Origin: CAVXJN01 sp963762165
GTDB taxonomy: Bacteria > Pseudomonadota > Gammaproteobacteria > JASBUN01
DNA: 64,000 nt
Assembly (NCBI GenBank): GCA_963762165.1
Contig: CAVXJN010000003.1
Coordinates: 1,798,001 to 1,862,000 of the forward strand
Direction of reading: 5' to 3'
Part shown: piece after piece, positions 1-8,850 of the stretch
Position numbering within the stretch: position 1 is the stretch's first letter
Layout of the letters: each line of letters begins with the position of its first letter
Notes under the pieces: model-generated
Told to the model about the DNA's origin: nothing
Database searches by the model: none
What the model saw: the letters and a program-made list of their open reading frames with translations, nothing else
Position numbers and translations under genes: made by a program

Positions 1-120
1 GGGTTCGGCATGTGCCTTTATGCGTAACCGCACATCTGCACAACTGTGGCCGGATTCGGCCATCGCGTTGGCCCAGTGAGCGTGGCTTCTTCGAAACCCC
101 ATTCCAAACTGCGGTCGGAA

Positions 121-1227
121 TCACGACTGAACCCGCGGCAGGCGAATCTCGAATCGGCTACCGTGGCCGCGCCCTTCGCTCCGGACGCTGATGCTGCCTC
201 CGTGTAGCACGACCAAACGCTGCACGATAGCCAACCCCAAACCCAGGCCGGCCCGTGCTTTGCTCGAGTTTGAAGCGCGTTGCACGAACGGCAAGAAAAC
301 CCTCGAGATGTCTTCGGCATCGATACCCTCTCCGGAATCCTCCACATCGATCACCGCGAAGGTGCCTTCCGAGTATAAAGTCAGTTCGATGTCTTGTCCC
401 TCTTCGGAATACTTGATTGCGTTGTCGAGAATGTTGGACACGATTTGTGTGATCTGCGCGCGGTCACCCCATACTGACAGCGGCTCATCCGAATGAACGC
501 GCACCGATTGATTACGGCTACGCAGCGATGCATCGACCATCTCCAGAGCGTGGGCAACGATTTCGTCGAGCTGCAACGGCTCTCGCTGCGCGTCGACATC
601 TTCGGTGTGGAGGTACATGAATTTGTAAAGCGAATCCAGGAGGCGGGCGAGATGGGTTACCTGCCGCGAGAGTAGTGCCGGAACGTCCGAAATCCGCGCG
701 TTGCCCAGCAACAACGTATCGGCGACGTTTTGAATGACGGCCAATGGATTGCGGACCTCGTGAGCGAGAGTGGCAAGAAACTCGTCGCGTTGATCCAATG
801 CAAGCTCGGCTTCCTTCAGCCGCGTATACGAATGCCAACTCTTGGTAAGCGAGTGTTGCGCCGCTTCCAAAGCTTCGGTTAATGCGTGTTCTTGCAGCGG
901 TAGCGACAGGATACGCAGTGCGTGGCGCCGTAGTGGCCGGGCGATCTCCGTGTGGTCGATCAGTATGAGGACCGGCTCAAGCGCGCCTGCGAAGCCGGCC
1001 AGATGGCGTAGTATGATCGCGGCATCGTTTTGTGTATCAATGATCTCGGTATCGAGCAGCATTATGGGCGCTACATGTGTAGCGCCGTCAATTCCGGACA
1101 CTGCGGAGAGAGCCTCGAGTTGTGAATCGGTATTTTTGACTGCCTCACTTGCAGCGACAAGGACTTCGCGCCGCCGTGAAAGCGCCATGATCACGAAGTC
1201 GTGTTGAGTTGTACTCAGACTATTCAT
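121..1227 (-). CDS. Sensor histidine kinase (HisKA-HATPase) with receiver-like N-terminus
   Basis: The protein has 368 residues. The H-box lies at about 151-161 with phosphoacceptor His156 in AHEVRNPL. The ATPase domain follows: N-box at 265-273 (NILDNAIKYS), G1 box DSGEGI at 297-302, F-box FLPFVQ near 311 and G2 box GLGLGLAIV at 327-335. Such kinases autophosphorylate on His and pass the phosphate to a response regulator. No membrane segment is visible, so it is probably cytoplasmic. Residues 20-125 have receiver-like spacing (an Asp after a hydrophobic strand at 59, a Leu-Pro turn near 109), but the usual Lys before Pro is absent; this is inference. No partner regulator lies nearby, so the signal is unknown. 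The ATG at 1227 gives the longest frame. Confidence 0.88.
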   Translation of the reverse strand: MNSLSTTQHDFVIMALSRRREVLVAASEAVKNTDSQLEALSAVSGIDGATHVAPIMLLDTEIIDTQNDAAIILRHLAGFAGALEPVLILIDHTEIARPLRRHALRILSLPLQEHALTEALEAAQHSLTKSWHSYTRLKEAELALDQRDEFLATLAHEVRNPLAVIQNVADTLLLGNARISDVPALLSRQVTHLARLLDSLYKFMYLHTEDVDAQREPLQLDEIVAHALEMVDASLRSRNQSVRVHSDEPLSVWGDRAQITQIVSNILDNAIKYSEEGQDIELTLYSEGTFAVIDVEDSGEGIDAEDISRVFLPFVQRASNSSKARAGLGLGLAIVQRLVVLHGGSISVRSEGRGHGSRFEIRLPRVQS

Positions 1228-1669
1228 TCCGGATCGTTCGACAGTTGGCGGACTGCGAAGTAACCGATGCGCAATCCGCAGAGACCCAAGCCGAGTGCAT
1301 GGTAGTGCTCCCGGTTATGGTTGTCGTTAACGCAGATTAAAAGAGCTCCGGCGCGGCAGAGCGTACATGCACTGCAGTGAGAACGCCGACACAATCCAGA
1401 TGATTCGGCATGATTTCGTAGTCTGGCCCCGGGCTAATGGGCCGCGGCAGTAGGATTCATTTACCAATTAAGAATTGGCAAACGCCAACGGGGCAAAGCT
1501 CGAACGTCGAATCACGAAAAGAAAGCCACTCGCACGGTTACAGGGCTCCCGAATCCTATTCATCGCAGAGAATTCTTGAGAGGAGCCGCGGCGCTGGCTC
1601 CGTCACACCCAGCGGAGTAGAAGCCAGCGCGGGGAACGGGAGGCCGATGCGAAGATCGCCGAGCATGTA
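1228..1669. other. Gene-free interval upstream of the histidine kinase
   Basis: This 442-base stretch separates the leftward kinase from the rightward small gene at 1670. Open frames exist on both strands, but none has a ribosome binding site or a protein-like composition. The kinase promoter must lie here; I could not pick a convincing -35/-10 pair. Confidence 0.4.
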
Positions 1670-2011
1670 ATGGGGCTTCGCGTAGTCTGGGACGGCAGCG
1701 TTCCCCATGCACTGATGGAAGACGGCGAACAGCCCAATGCGGACAACGAGATATCGCATTGTTCGACCAACCTCGGCGCCGCGATGAGGGTTGCCTTGCA
1801 GTTGCGCCGACCGGGCTACGAAGTGACGATCACCATGGATAAGTGCGGCTCTTCAATCACAGTGTTCACTGCCGACGGCGACGAGTTGAATCAATTCGAA
1901 AACGTCATCACCAATCTTGCCAACTACATTGCTTTGGCGGTCCTGGTCGCAGTCGGCGCCGAGCGGCGCAAGGGCGAAGATCGCCGCCGGCAGGACGCCG
2001 TGATGTTTTGA
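1670..2011 (+). CDS. Hypothetical protein, 113 residues
   Basis: I do not recognise this family. The product is small and mixed-charge, with a predicted alternating strand/helix pattern, two Cys (about positions 31 and 59) and a strongly charged C-terminus rich in Arg, Lys and Asp (about 99-108). No signal peptide or membrane segment is obvious; residues 85-97 are hydrophobic but short. The ATG at 1670 is the first start after an in-frame stop at 1577, yet no clear Shine-Dalgarno precedes it. It is followed after 93 bases by the DUF4235 gene on the same strand. Regular codon use and an Ala/Val-rich sequence make a real gene plausible. Confidence 0.45.
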   Translation: MGLRVVWDGSVPHALMEDGEQPNADNEISHCSTNLGAAMRVALQLRRPGYEVTITMDKCGSSITVFTADGDELNQFENVITNLANYIALAVLVAVGAERRKGEDRRRQDAVMF

Positions 2012-2104
2012 CCGATCGTGGAGTCGGGCGCTTGCTCTGCTGCGGCGTTCAACTATGTTGGGGTCATGCACTGACGGTGCAATCGAACTACAGAGGCCCC
2101 GAAC

Positions 2105-2392
2105 ATGAAGCGTCCTTCCGACGATACGCTCTGGATTGCCATCGGCGCTGGCGCGGCGATTGCCGCGACGCTGGCGACCCGTGCCGCGATGCGCGCGGGC
2201 TGGCGGCACCGCCACGGCGATGATCCGCCGCTTAATCCCGCGGATCCGGAAACCTCCTGGATTCAGGCGGCTGCGTGGACTGCGGCGTCGGGAATGGTCG
2301 GCGCACTGGCCGGGATGGTGGCACGTCGTGCGGCGGCGAGCGGCTGGATTCGATTCACCGGGCGCACTCCGCCGGGTTTGCATCGAAAATAA
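2105..2392 (+). CDS. DUF4235 family small membrane-associated protein
   Basis: The 95-residue protein matches the DUF4235 pattern as I know it: an Ala/Gly-rich hydrophobic N-terminal helix (about 10-30), a Gly-Trp-Arg segment, an acidic proline-rich linker ending in a Pro-x-x-Ser-Trp motif, a second Ala/Gly-rich hydrophobic helix (about 54-76) and a C-terminal Gly-x-x-Pro-Pro motif. It probably spans or lies on the inner membrane. The family's function is unknown. The ATG at 2105 follows an AGAGG sequence about 8 bases upstream. A stem-loop with a short T-run lies 38 bases beyond the stop. Confidence 0.6.
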   Translation: MKRPSDDTLWIAIGAGAAIAATLATRAAMRAGWRHRHGDDPPLNPADPETSWIQAAAWTAASGMVGALAGMVARRAAASGWIRFTGRTPPGLHRK

Positions 2393-2430
2393 CCGTCCGG
2401 CCAACATCGCCGGGCAGTTTCGAACGACGC

Positions 2431-2458
2431 ACGGGCCCTTTGGGGCCTGTTGCGTTTT
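2431..2458 (+). terminator. Stem-loop terminator between converging genes
   Basis: An approximately 8-bp GC stem (ACGGGCCC paired with GGGGCCTGT, one G-T pair) with a short loop is followed by TGCGTTTTC. It lies between the rightward DUF4235 gene and the leftward end of gspM, so it may serve both directions. Confidence 0.5.
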
Positions 2459-2476
2459 CGGCCGCGCGCACGTTCT

Positions 2477-2959
2477 TCAACGCCGCAGCGTGAGCGTCGC
2501 ATTCACGGTATCCGCATTCCCCGCGTCCGCGAAGCTGGACTCGCCGACTTCGATACCATAGCGGCCATGGAGCGTTGCGATCCAGGCAATGGCGTGGTCG
2601 AAGCTCACGTCTCGCAAACTCACTTGCACCAGGTCGTCGCCAGCTGGCTCCATTCGTGCGATCCGGTCCCGCAGACCTTGTTCACGGGCGCTGCTCTCCA
2701 GGAGGCCGAGCAGCGATCGGTCGGATTCGGCAGACTGCGGTCGCTGTCGTTTGGCGCGCAGGCGCGCGAGTTCGCTGGACGATTGCCTCATCCATTGCAG
2801 CGTTTGTCGCTGTTCCGCCAGCGCGGCTTGTTGTCGTCCGATCCGCTTTTGCAGTGGTTGCCAGAGCAGTGAATACAGCAATGCAACTGCAGCGATCACC
2901 GCCCCGATGACGAGGACCCGGCGCTCGCGCGGTTCTCGCGCGTCCCACCATTGCTTCAT
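2477..2959 (-). CDS. gspM: Type II secretion system protein M
   Basis: GspM is the inner-membrane partner of GspL in the assembly platform of the type II secretion system. The 160-residue product has the expected layout: short basic cytoplasmic N-terminus, one membrane helix at about 15-33, a coiled coil at about 36-70 and a small periplasmic ferredoxin-like domain. The start overlaps the gspL stop by 4 bases, indicating translational coupling. It is the last gene of the leftward gspG-M run; gspN, which often follows, is not present. Confidence 0.85.
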   Translation of the reverse strand: MKQWWDAREPRERRVLVIGAVIAAVALLYSLLWQPLQKRIGRQQAALAEQRQTLQWMRQSSSELARLRAKRQRPQSAESDRSLLGLLESSAREQGLRDRIARMEPAGDDLVQVSLRDVSFDHAIAWIATLHGRYGIEVGESSFADAGNADTVNATLTLRR

Positions 2960-4182
2960 GAAGCACCCCTGCGCACGCGCAAGCGACCGGCCACGCCTTT
3001 CTCCTCCGCGCTGGCGGAATCGATTTCAACCTCGAGTCCCTTGTTGAGCAACTCGTGCTTCAGTTTGTCCAGGGTTTGAAAATCGCGGGCACCGAGTTCG
3101 ACATCCAGACGCTGATCGGCATAATGCAATCGCCGCAACGTCACCTGATCGGTTTGGTGCAGCGCCGGCCCGGCGTATTGCAGCAACTGCAGGAAGTTGC
3201 TGTCATTGGGGCCGCGCGCAGAGCTGCGAAGTGCGTCCAGTTGCTGCTGCATCTGCGCCTTCGCGTTGACGATGCGCTTGATGTCCGGGAAATCGGCACG
3301 GAACAGGTCGTCGATCTGCTGTGCAGTGCGCGCTGTGCGCTGTGCAAGGCGGTGGCTCTCGGCAAACAAAGTACCGAGGTGGACCGCGACCAGAATAGCG
3401 CCCAGGGCCGCGACCCAACGCCAGCGTCGTCCGCTGTTCGCGGTCTCACTGAGTTTTCGATAAGCGCCTTGCAGCAGGTTGATGGATGACTCCGGGCGGT
3501 AGTGCCCGGCCAGCAGCGCGAGCGCGTCGCCAGCGTAGGAGTGCCACTGAAACGGCACTGCGAGCGAGTCCAGGCCCGATATCCGTGTGTCGTCCCGCGC
3601 GCCGTACAGCGCAATCTGTTCGGGCGGCGGCGCTTTGCCCAAGGCGATGCGCAACAAGGTCGGCAGATTTTCCCTGTCAGCCGCCCAGCCCGAAGTGGCG
3701 CCGGTATTTACCAGGCAGCGCTCGCCGTCGACTACAACGCTCCATTGCCCTTGCTGCCAAGGAACCGCAGTCACGTCGGGTACTACGGCATCGGCGTCAA
3801 TGCCGACTGCGCGCAGCATCGACAGCCATGCGTCGAGTTTCGCCTTCGCCACAGCGGCGACTGCGATACCGTGATCATCCTCCTGGCCAGCCGCAAAGTG
3901 CATTCGCTCCACGTCCTCGGCCAGTTGTTCCTCCAAGGCATATGGCAATGCCTGCAACGTCCGCGCTCGATTGCGGCTGGGAACTTGGGCGTGCAACAAG
4001 ATCATCTCCGAAGCGGGCGCAAGCACGACCACTCGTGCGCCGGTGGCTGCGGCTGCCGCGTCCGCCAACGAACCGGTGTTCGCGGATGTCGACGCATCAG
4101 GCCTGCCAACATGCGGCGTGTGCAGCCAACGCACGGTTTCATGGGGCTGGGTAGACAGGTAGATGAAAAGCGTTCCACTCAT
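2956..4182 (-). CDS. gspL: Type II secretion system protein L
   Basis: GspL anchors the secretion ATPase GspE to the inner membrane. In 408 residues one sees the cytoplasmic actin-like domain (1 to about 230), the conserved INLLQGAYR motif at 234-242 just before the membrane, a single helix at about 255-274 and a periplasmic domain that pairs with GspM. It ends by overlapping gspM by 4 bases and starts 2 bases after gspK ends. No gspE is present here, so its ATPase partner must be encoded elsewhere. Confidence 0.9.
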   Translation of the reverse strand: MSGTLFIYLSTQPHETVRWLHTPHVGRPDASTSANTGSLADAAAAATGARVVVLAPASEMILLHAQVPSRNRARTLQALPYALEEQLAEDVERMHFAAGQEDDHGIAVAAVAKAKLDAWLSMLRAVGIDADAVVPDVTAVPWQQGQWSVVVDGERCLVNTGATSGWAADRENLPTLLRIALGKAPPPEQIALYGARDDTRISGLDSLAVPFQWHSYAGDALALLAGHYRPESSINLLQGAYRKLSETANSGRRWRWVAALGAILVAVHLGTLFAESHRLAQRTARTAQQIDDLFRADFPDIKRIVNAKAQMQQQLDALRSSARGPNDSNFLQLLQYAGPALHQTDQVTLRRLHYADQRLDVELGARDFQTLDKLKHELLNKGLEVEIDSASAEEKGVAGRLRVRRGAS

Positions 4183-4184
4183 AA

Positions 4185-5228
4185 TCAGTAGGGAACCCGA
4201 GTTCTGGCGATAACCTGCGGTCCGTTGATCGCTCCGCGGGCGATCAAACTGTTGAGTTGCACTTGAATGCGATCGACCTGTGTTTGCGCATGTACCATGA
4301 AGAAATCGCTTCTGACGCCGATCAGTTGCGCAATCTGCTCGACGGGCGAGTCTGCTGCCGGTACCGACTTGGCGTTGGTCGGCTCGACCGCGACTTTGCC
4401 TGAAGCGGGGCCGTCAGCGCCGGCGGTTTCCGGTCCCAGGCCGGTGGCGGCGAAAAAAGCCGGGACATCGGCAAAGCCGCCGGCAGCACGCGCCGTCATG
4501 ACCGTTTCAACCATATGATCGTCGATGTCGGCCGACAAGGCCAGCAGTACGGGAGCGGGTGCCGTGTTGACGTTGATCCGAGTGGGATTCGGTAAGGCGG
4601 TCACGTAGGGAGCGAGCCGCGCATAGATCTTCGGCGTAATCCCCTGCACGAGCAACAGTTCGCTGACATCGCCCATCGGCGTGTTTCCACTGCGGTAGGG
4701 CGGGCTGGCGCGCATGTAAGTCAGGTCTTCGGCGCCGTCGGGATAACGCGCATCCACGTCGGTATCCAGCCAATCGGCTATGGCTTGCGCCAATGCGGGA
4801 TCGAGTTCGAGAACCAGCAACAAGCGCTGCAAATAGGCGAGCTGCAGCTCACTGGCCTCGCCTTGCGAGGTCGGCACGGCGACCAGGTTGTTCAGGTTGA
4901 ATCGTCCTTGCATGTCTTCGATCCGCCCCTGTACCGATCCGCCTTCCACTGCGGTCGAGGGTAGCGGAACGCTCCATGCTTCGCCGGGGGCATCCATTTG
5001 CGCATTGGTGGACTGGTCGTGCTGCAAGTCCCTCAGCAAAACGCCGCGACCCCAGTCTTCTACGCCCAGGGCGTGTTCATAGGCCTGATCGGCGTAGAGC
5101 AGATTCTGCACTCGGTGCAGGTCCAGATACTGGTCCCGACTGATGGCTGCCGCGGCCACCGCTGCCAGAGCGACGATCAACAATGCGGTGAGCAATGCCA
5201 CGCCGCGTTGACGTTTGCTCTGCATCAT
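4185..5228 (-). CDS. gspK: Type II secretion minor pseudopilin K
   Basis: GspK caps the pseudopilus tip together with GspI and GspJ. The 347-residue protein begins with a basic leader and a prepilin-type junction at Gly9-Val10, followed by a hydrophobic helix. The usual Glu5 of pilins is missing, as is normal for GspK. The large globular domain carries Asp-rich stretches typical of its calcium sites. Its start overlaps the gspJ stop by 4 bases, fitting one translationally coupled operon. Length and motifs are normal for the family. Confidence 0.9.
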   Translation of the reverse strand: MMQSKRQRGVALLTALLIVALAAVAAAAISRDQYLDLHRVQNLLYADQAYEHALGVEDWGRGVLLRDLQHDQSTNAQMDAPGEAWSVPLPSTAVEGGSVQGRIEDMQGRFNLNNLVAVPTSQGEASELQLAYLQRLLLVLELDPALAQAIADWLDTDVDARYPDGAEDLTYMRASPPYRSGNTPMGDVSELLLVQGITPKIYARLAPYVTALPNPTRINVNTAPAPVLLALSADIDDHMVETVMTARAAGGFADVPAFFAATGLGPETAGADGPASGKVAVEPTNAKSVPAADSPVEQIAQLIGVRSDFFMVHAQTQVDRIQVQLNSLIARGAINGPQVIARTRVPY

Positions 5229-5842
5229 GCGCCGGGCACCCGGAACAGTCGCCGGATAGAGCCCCAGTTGCCCAACTCCAGGCGCAGTTCAATTGCTCGC
5301 GGCAGCGTCTGTTGCGCAGCGGCAGGCGGCCAACTGGGTTGCCAGCTGCCGTTGGTATCGAGAAAACGCAACCTCATGCTCTTTACGTTTTCCAGCGCCA
5401 CCGTTTCCCGCGGCGTAGTATCCGGCGCCCGGTCCAGAACCGGCCAACTACGTCTGATCAACCGTTCACCGTCGATGCGATAACCGATTCGCTGCAGCAT
5501 CGGTGTTTCGCCCAGGCTGAGATTCAGCCAGCCTTCGCGGGTCAACTCCAATGTCGGGTTCGTGCCCGCGTCCGCCAACAGGGGTACGACGGCGTCGCCC
5601 TGGTTGTCACGTATTGGCCGGGCCAACGCTTGCTCGACGTCATTCTGCAACAGCACCAGGGCACGGGTAAGCTGGGCAAAATCCCGACTGCGTTCCGATG
5701 TTGCCGCTTGCGTACGCAGCAACGATTGCAGCCCGGTGTAACCGAGCGCCGAAAGCAGAGCGAAGATCGCCAGCGCCACCAGCAATTCCAGCAGCGTGAA
5801 GCCGTGTGCGGTATCCGCCTTGGTGGTGCCCCGATCGATCAC
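5225..5842 (-). CDS. gspJ: Type II secretion minor pseudopilin J
   Basis: The 205-residue product has a classic prepilin N-terminus: leader ending at Gly14, then FTLLELLVALAIF with Glu19 as the +5 glutamate. Prepilin peptidase would cleave after Gly14 and methylate the new Phe. The C-terminal beta-rich domain is of GspJ size. GspJ forms the tip complex with GspI and GspK. The gene overlaps gspI upstream and gspK downstream by 4 bases each. Confidence 0.9.
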   Translation of the reverse strand: MIDRGTTKADTAHGFTLLELLVALAIFALLSALGYTGLQSLLRTQAATSERSRDFAQLTRALVLLQNDVEQALARPIRDNQGDAVVPLLADAGTNPTLELTREGWLNLSLGETPMLQRIGYRIDGERLIRRSWPVLDRAPDTTPRETVALENVKSMRLRFLDTNGSWQPSWPPAAAQQTLPRAIELRLELGNWGSIRRLFRVPGA

Positions 5843-6249
5843 GGCTTTTGTCCGGATCGATAAACAAACGCGACCAACGTGAACAACGGCCGATCATCTT
5901 TGGGAGCGGCGCGCACTTCGATCGTCGCGCGTGCCACATTGGGATCTTCCGTGGTCGCGAGCACGCTTTTCCAGAACCAGGTCCGTTGCGCCATTTGTTC
6001 GCTGCCGGAAGTCTCGCCGACGCGAATGGCGTTTCCGTCCAATTGCATTTCCGCGGCGCGGTTCATGGCGACCCAGTGGGCGAAAGTCTTGTCCTGCAGA
6101 TAGGCATCGTTGCGGGTCTGCATGCCGGCTGCGGTTACCAGGGCGCCCAAGGCGATCGCGACCACCGCCAGCGCCACCAGGACTTCCAGCAGGGTGAAGC
6201 CGCCGGCGCGGATCGCGGTGCTACGGAGTCTGCAGTAGCAACTCGCCAC
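5839..6249 (-). CDS. gspI: Type II secretion minor pseudopilin I
   Basis: This 136-residue pseudopilin has a cleavage site at Gly17-Phe18 followed by TLLEVLVALAVVAIALGAL, with Glu22 in the +5 position. GspI nucleates the tip trimer. The ATG at 6249 lies 29 bases inside the end of gspH; this is the longest overlap in the operon, but a shorter start would remove most of the leader. Length matches the family (about 120-140). Confidence 0.88.
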   Translation of the reverse strand: MASCYCRLRSTAIRAGGFTLLEVLVALAVVAIALGALVTAAGMQTRNDAYLQDKTFAHWVAMNRAAEMQLDGNAIRVGETSGSEQMAQRTWFWKSVLATTEDPNVARATIEVRAAPKDDRPLFTLVAFVYRSGQKP

Positions 6250-6709
6250 TGTCCGTCCCTTGCAGGCGCTGGCGAATGTCCATTGCCTGACTGCGCAGTT
6301 CCAGATTGAAAGGCGTAAAAGTGCCGTCCGAGAACAGCATGACCTGAGGCGTCCGTGCGGAGCCTTTGCGGTGCGTCCCGCGTGCCCATTCGATGCCCTG
6401 GGGCAGCACGCGAGTTTGCAATGGCTTTTCCTGGAGTGGGTGCCAGCCGTCCGGACCGTGAACCACGAACTCGTAGCCGCCCTCGTTCAGGCGTACCCCA
6501 TACGTCCGGGCCTGGACCACGGCTTCCTCCGAGGCGAGGTTCATCAACGCGCGCAGACGCAGGGCCTCCTGTTGCAAGCGGTCCTTGTCGTCCGGACCGC
6601 GCAATGCCGCCACCGCAAATCCCAACATGATCCCGATCACCACCAGCACCACCATGAGTTCCAACAGCGTGAACCCTGCGGCGCGCGGACCATGTGCTGG
6701 TCTGTTCAT
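6221..6709 (-). CDS. gspH: Type II secretion minor pseudopilin H
   Basis: This 162-residue minor pseudopilin connects the tip complex to the GspG shaft. The leader ends at Gly12, followed by FTLLELMVVLVVIGIML with Glu17 at +5. The remainder is a beta-rich globular domain of normal GspH length. It lies 7 bases after gspG and overlaps gspI by 29 bases, so it is part of the same transcript. Confidence 0.88.
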   Translation of the reverse strand: MNRPAHGPRAAGFTLLELMVVLVVIGIMLGFAVAALRGPDDKDRLQQEALRLRALMNLASEEAVVQARTYGVRLNEGGYEFVVHGPDGWHPLQEKPLQTRVLPQGIEWARGTHRKGSARTPQVMLFSDGTFTPFNLELRSQAMDIRQRLQGTDSGELLLQTP

Positions 6710-6716
6710 CGCGGCG

Positions 6717-7142
6717 TCAGTTCAACTCCCAATTGGCGATGTCGTCGGTGCTCGTCTGCGGATCGGGTCCGAGCGAATAGAGGTCGAAATCGCCATGCTG
6801 GCCGGGTCGCAAGTATTGATAGGGATTGCCCCATGGATCATTCGGCAGCCGTTGCAGGTAACCGCCGGACTTCCAGTTCTTGGCCTCCGGCAAACCGGTT
6901 GGCTTCTTTACCAGCGCCTCGAGGCCTTGTTCCGTGCTGGGATACTGGAAGTTATCGAGTTTGTAAGCCTGCAACATAGTTTCCAGGGTTCGAATGTCCT
7001 GCTTCGCTTTGACGATTCGCGCCTGTTCGGGGCGGTCCATGATGCGGGGTACCACAATGGCGGCGAGGATGCCGAGAATTACGATTACCACCATGATCTC
7101 GATCAGGGTAAAGCCGGTTTGCATGCGGCGCGTCGTGGTCAT
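6717..7142 (-). CDS. gspG: Type II secretion major pseudopilin G
   Basis: GspG builds the pseudopilus shaft that pushes substrates through the outer-membrane secretin. The 141-residue product shows a short basic leader cut after Gly10, the signature FTLIEIMVVIVILGILAAI with Glu15, the conserved YPSTEQGLEAL segment, LPNDPWGNPYQY, and a C-terminal Asp-rich calcium-binding loop near SLGPDPQ. It is the first gene of the leftward block. Upstream, gspF would usually be expected; instead there is a divergent glycerate kinase gene, so the platform and ATPase genes are encoded elsewhere. Confidence 0.95.
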   Translation of the reverse strand: MTTTRRMQTGFTLIEIMVVIVILGILAAIVVPRIMDRPEQARIVKAKQDIRTLETMLQAYKLDNFQYPSTEQGLEALVKKPTGLPEAKNWKSGGYLQRLPNDPWGNPYQYLRPGQHGDFDLYSLGPDPQTSTDDIANWELN

Positions 7143-7558
7143 TGCTTGTACTCTTGCGCAGTCGGTGATGGGGAAAAGAGTTTCGGCGGGCTTGCAATTG
7201 CGCCCCTTGCGGTCCGCCGTAAATCCATGTCTATCGGTTATTTTTGGGTCAGTTTACGTGCTGCGGTGCGGACCTTCAAGAAGCCTCGCAAGGGCCAGGG
7301 TGCGCCCAATGTGCAAGGTGCGCAGCGTCGACGGTGATGGGTTTGTCTTGGGTCGAGGTGGCGTCAACCTGCGGCTGCAGGTAACGCGGCTTGGAGTCCG
7401 CCGCGGCCTGCGGCGACTGTTCAGACTCCCGAAACCGGCAACCAGGGTTCCACGTTTTGATTCGATGGAAGTGCTGCCCACAGGGATGTCGCGTGGCGTC
7501 GGTTTTTTCGCCCGCCTGCAGTTCGTTTGCCGTCCGGGCCGTGCTAGCGTATCGAACC
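7143..7558. other. Divergent intergenic region, gspG / glycerate kinase
   Basis: About 416 bases separate gspG (leftward) from the likely GTG start of the glycerate kinase. The kinase frame is open further upstream to 7391, but that translation is Cys/Arg-rich and unlike the family, so I treat it as non-coding. Promoters for both directions must lie here; I found no strong sigma-70 pair. Confidence 0.4.
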
Positions 7559-8809
7559 GTGGACCAGACCAGCGAAGCTTTGACTCGAATGCGGCGGGAT
7601 ATGCTCGAATGTTATCGCGCCGCTATCGCTGCGGTGGATGGCCGACGGTGCGTGTCTGCGTACCTGGCCGAGCGCCCCGCGCCGTCCGGTCTGCACGTGG
7701 TCGCGGTCGGCAAGGCCGCGTCCGCCATGGCCCGCGGCGCGATCGATGCGTGGGGATCCGCCATTGTGCGCGGCTTGGTGATTTCGAAAACCGGCCACAT
7801 CGAATCGGCACTGCTGTGCGACCGGCGTTTCACCTGCATCGAATCATCCCATCCGATCCCGGACCGGCGCAGTCTGCAGGCCGGACGCGCTCTGGTGGCG
7901 TTTCTGGACCAAGCACCGGCAACAGCCGGATTCCTACTTCTGGTTTCCGGCGGCGCATCCAGCCTGGTGGAAGTGCTGCCGCCCGGTGTAGATTTGCCGA
8001 CCCTGATCCGCATCAACGACTGGCTGCTCGGCAGCGGTCTCGATATTGCGCAAATGAATGCCGTGCGCCAAGGGGTGTCTGCGATCAAGGCGGGTCGGTT
8101 GGCCGCCCGCCTCGGTGAACGGGATGCGTTGGGGTTGATGATTTCCGACGTGCGTGGCGATGACCCGCGGGTGATCGGCTCGGGGTTGCTGATGTCGGGT
8201 GACACGGGGCAGTTGCGCGCGCAACACCTGCCCGACTGGTTGATGGCTATTTTGCGCCAGGCAACGGCAGCGTTGCCGGGTGCGGGCTCGAGTCCGCGTC
8301 TGCAAGTGAAGGTGATCGCGACTTTGGATCAGGCCCTCGCAGCCGCTGCGGCGCGCGGCGTCGCGCTCGGCTATCCGGTGCGGCGTTCGCCGGAGTTCCA
8401 GGACGACGATGCTTGTACGGTCGGGAAGCGGATGGCGCAGCATTTGCGCCGAGCCCCGGCCGGCCTGCACCTGTGGGGTGGCGAGACCACCGTTCGTTTA
8501 CCCGACCGGCCGGGGCGGGGCGGACGATGTCAGGCGCTTGCGCTGTGTGCCGCCCTGGAGTTGCCCGGACAGCGGAATTGGGCATTGTTGGCTGCCGGCA
8601 CTGATGGCACCGACGGCCCCGGGGAAGATGCCGGCGCGCTGGTCGACGGCGCCACCGTCGCGCGCGGCAGCGGCGAGGGTGTGGATCCGCGCGCGTGTCT
8701 TGCCGCCGCGGATGCAGGACGCCTCCTGGAGGCGGCCGGCGATCTGATCCAGACCGGACCCACTGGCACCAACGTCATGGATATTATGATCGGCGGCCGT
8801 TTCGGTTAG
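7559..8809 (+). CDS. Glycerate 2-kinase, MOFRL family
   Basis: This 416-residue protein phosphorylates D-glycerate to 2-phosphoglycerate with ATP (GckA/TtuD type). Visible marks are the N-terminal VVAVGKAASAMARGA segment, the central VSGGASSLVE loop, the GGETTV motif starting the MOFRL domain, and the C-terminal LLAAGTDGTDGPGEDAGA loop characteristic of MOFRL kinases. The GTG at 7559 is chosen because similarity begins there; an ATG at 7589 is an alternative. It is followed after 41 bases by the DUF455 gene. Glycerate is formed in glyoxylate or tartrate breakdown and the serine cycle; no other gene of those routes is adjacent, although an aminotransferase that could act on glyoxylate lies at 35.7 kb. 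Confidence 0.85.
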   Translation: MDQTSEALTRMRRDMLECYRAAIAAVDGRRCVSAYLAERPAPSGLHVVAVGKAASAMARGAIDAWGSAIVRGLVISKTGHIESALLCDRRFTCIESSHPIPDRRSLQAGRALVAFLDQAPATAGFLLLVSGGASSLVEVLPPGVDLPTLIRINDWLLGSGLDIAQMNAVRQGVSAIKAGRLAARLGERDALGLMISDVRGDDPRVIGSGLLMSGDTGQLRAQHLPDWLMAILRQATAALPGAGSSPRLQVKVIATLDQALAAAAARGVALGYPVRRSPEFQDDDACTVGKRMAQHLRRAPAGLHLWGGETTVRLPDRPGRGGRCQALALCAALELPGQRNWALLAAGTDGTDGPGEDAGALVDGATVARGSGEGVDPRACLAAADAGRLLEAAGDLIQTGPTGTNVMDIMIGGRFG

Positions 8810-8850
8810 CGGTTTCGCTGCGCCATGGCGGCCCTTGGTACACTGGTGCA

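Noticed and set aside
1437..1670. 77-residue rightward frame before the small gene at 1670
   Set aside because: It has no ribosome site and low-complexity Arg/Ser/Gly composition.
7391..7558. N-terminal extension of the glycerate kinase
   Set aside because: The translation is rich in Cys, Arg and Ser and unlike the family; a GTG at 7559 fits better.
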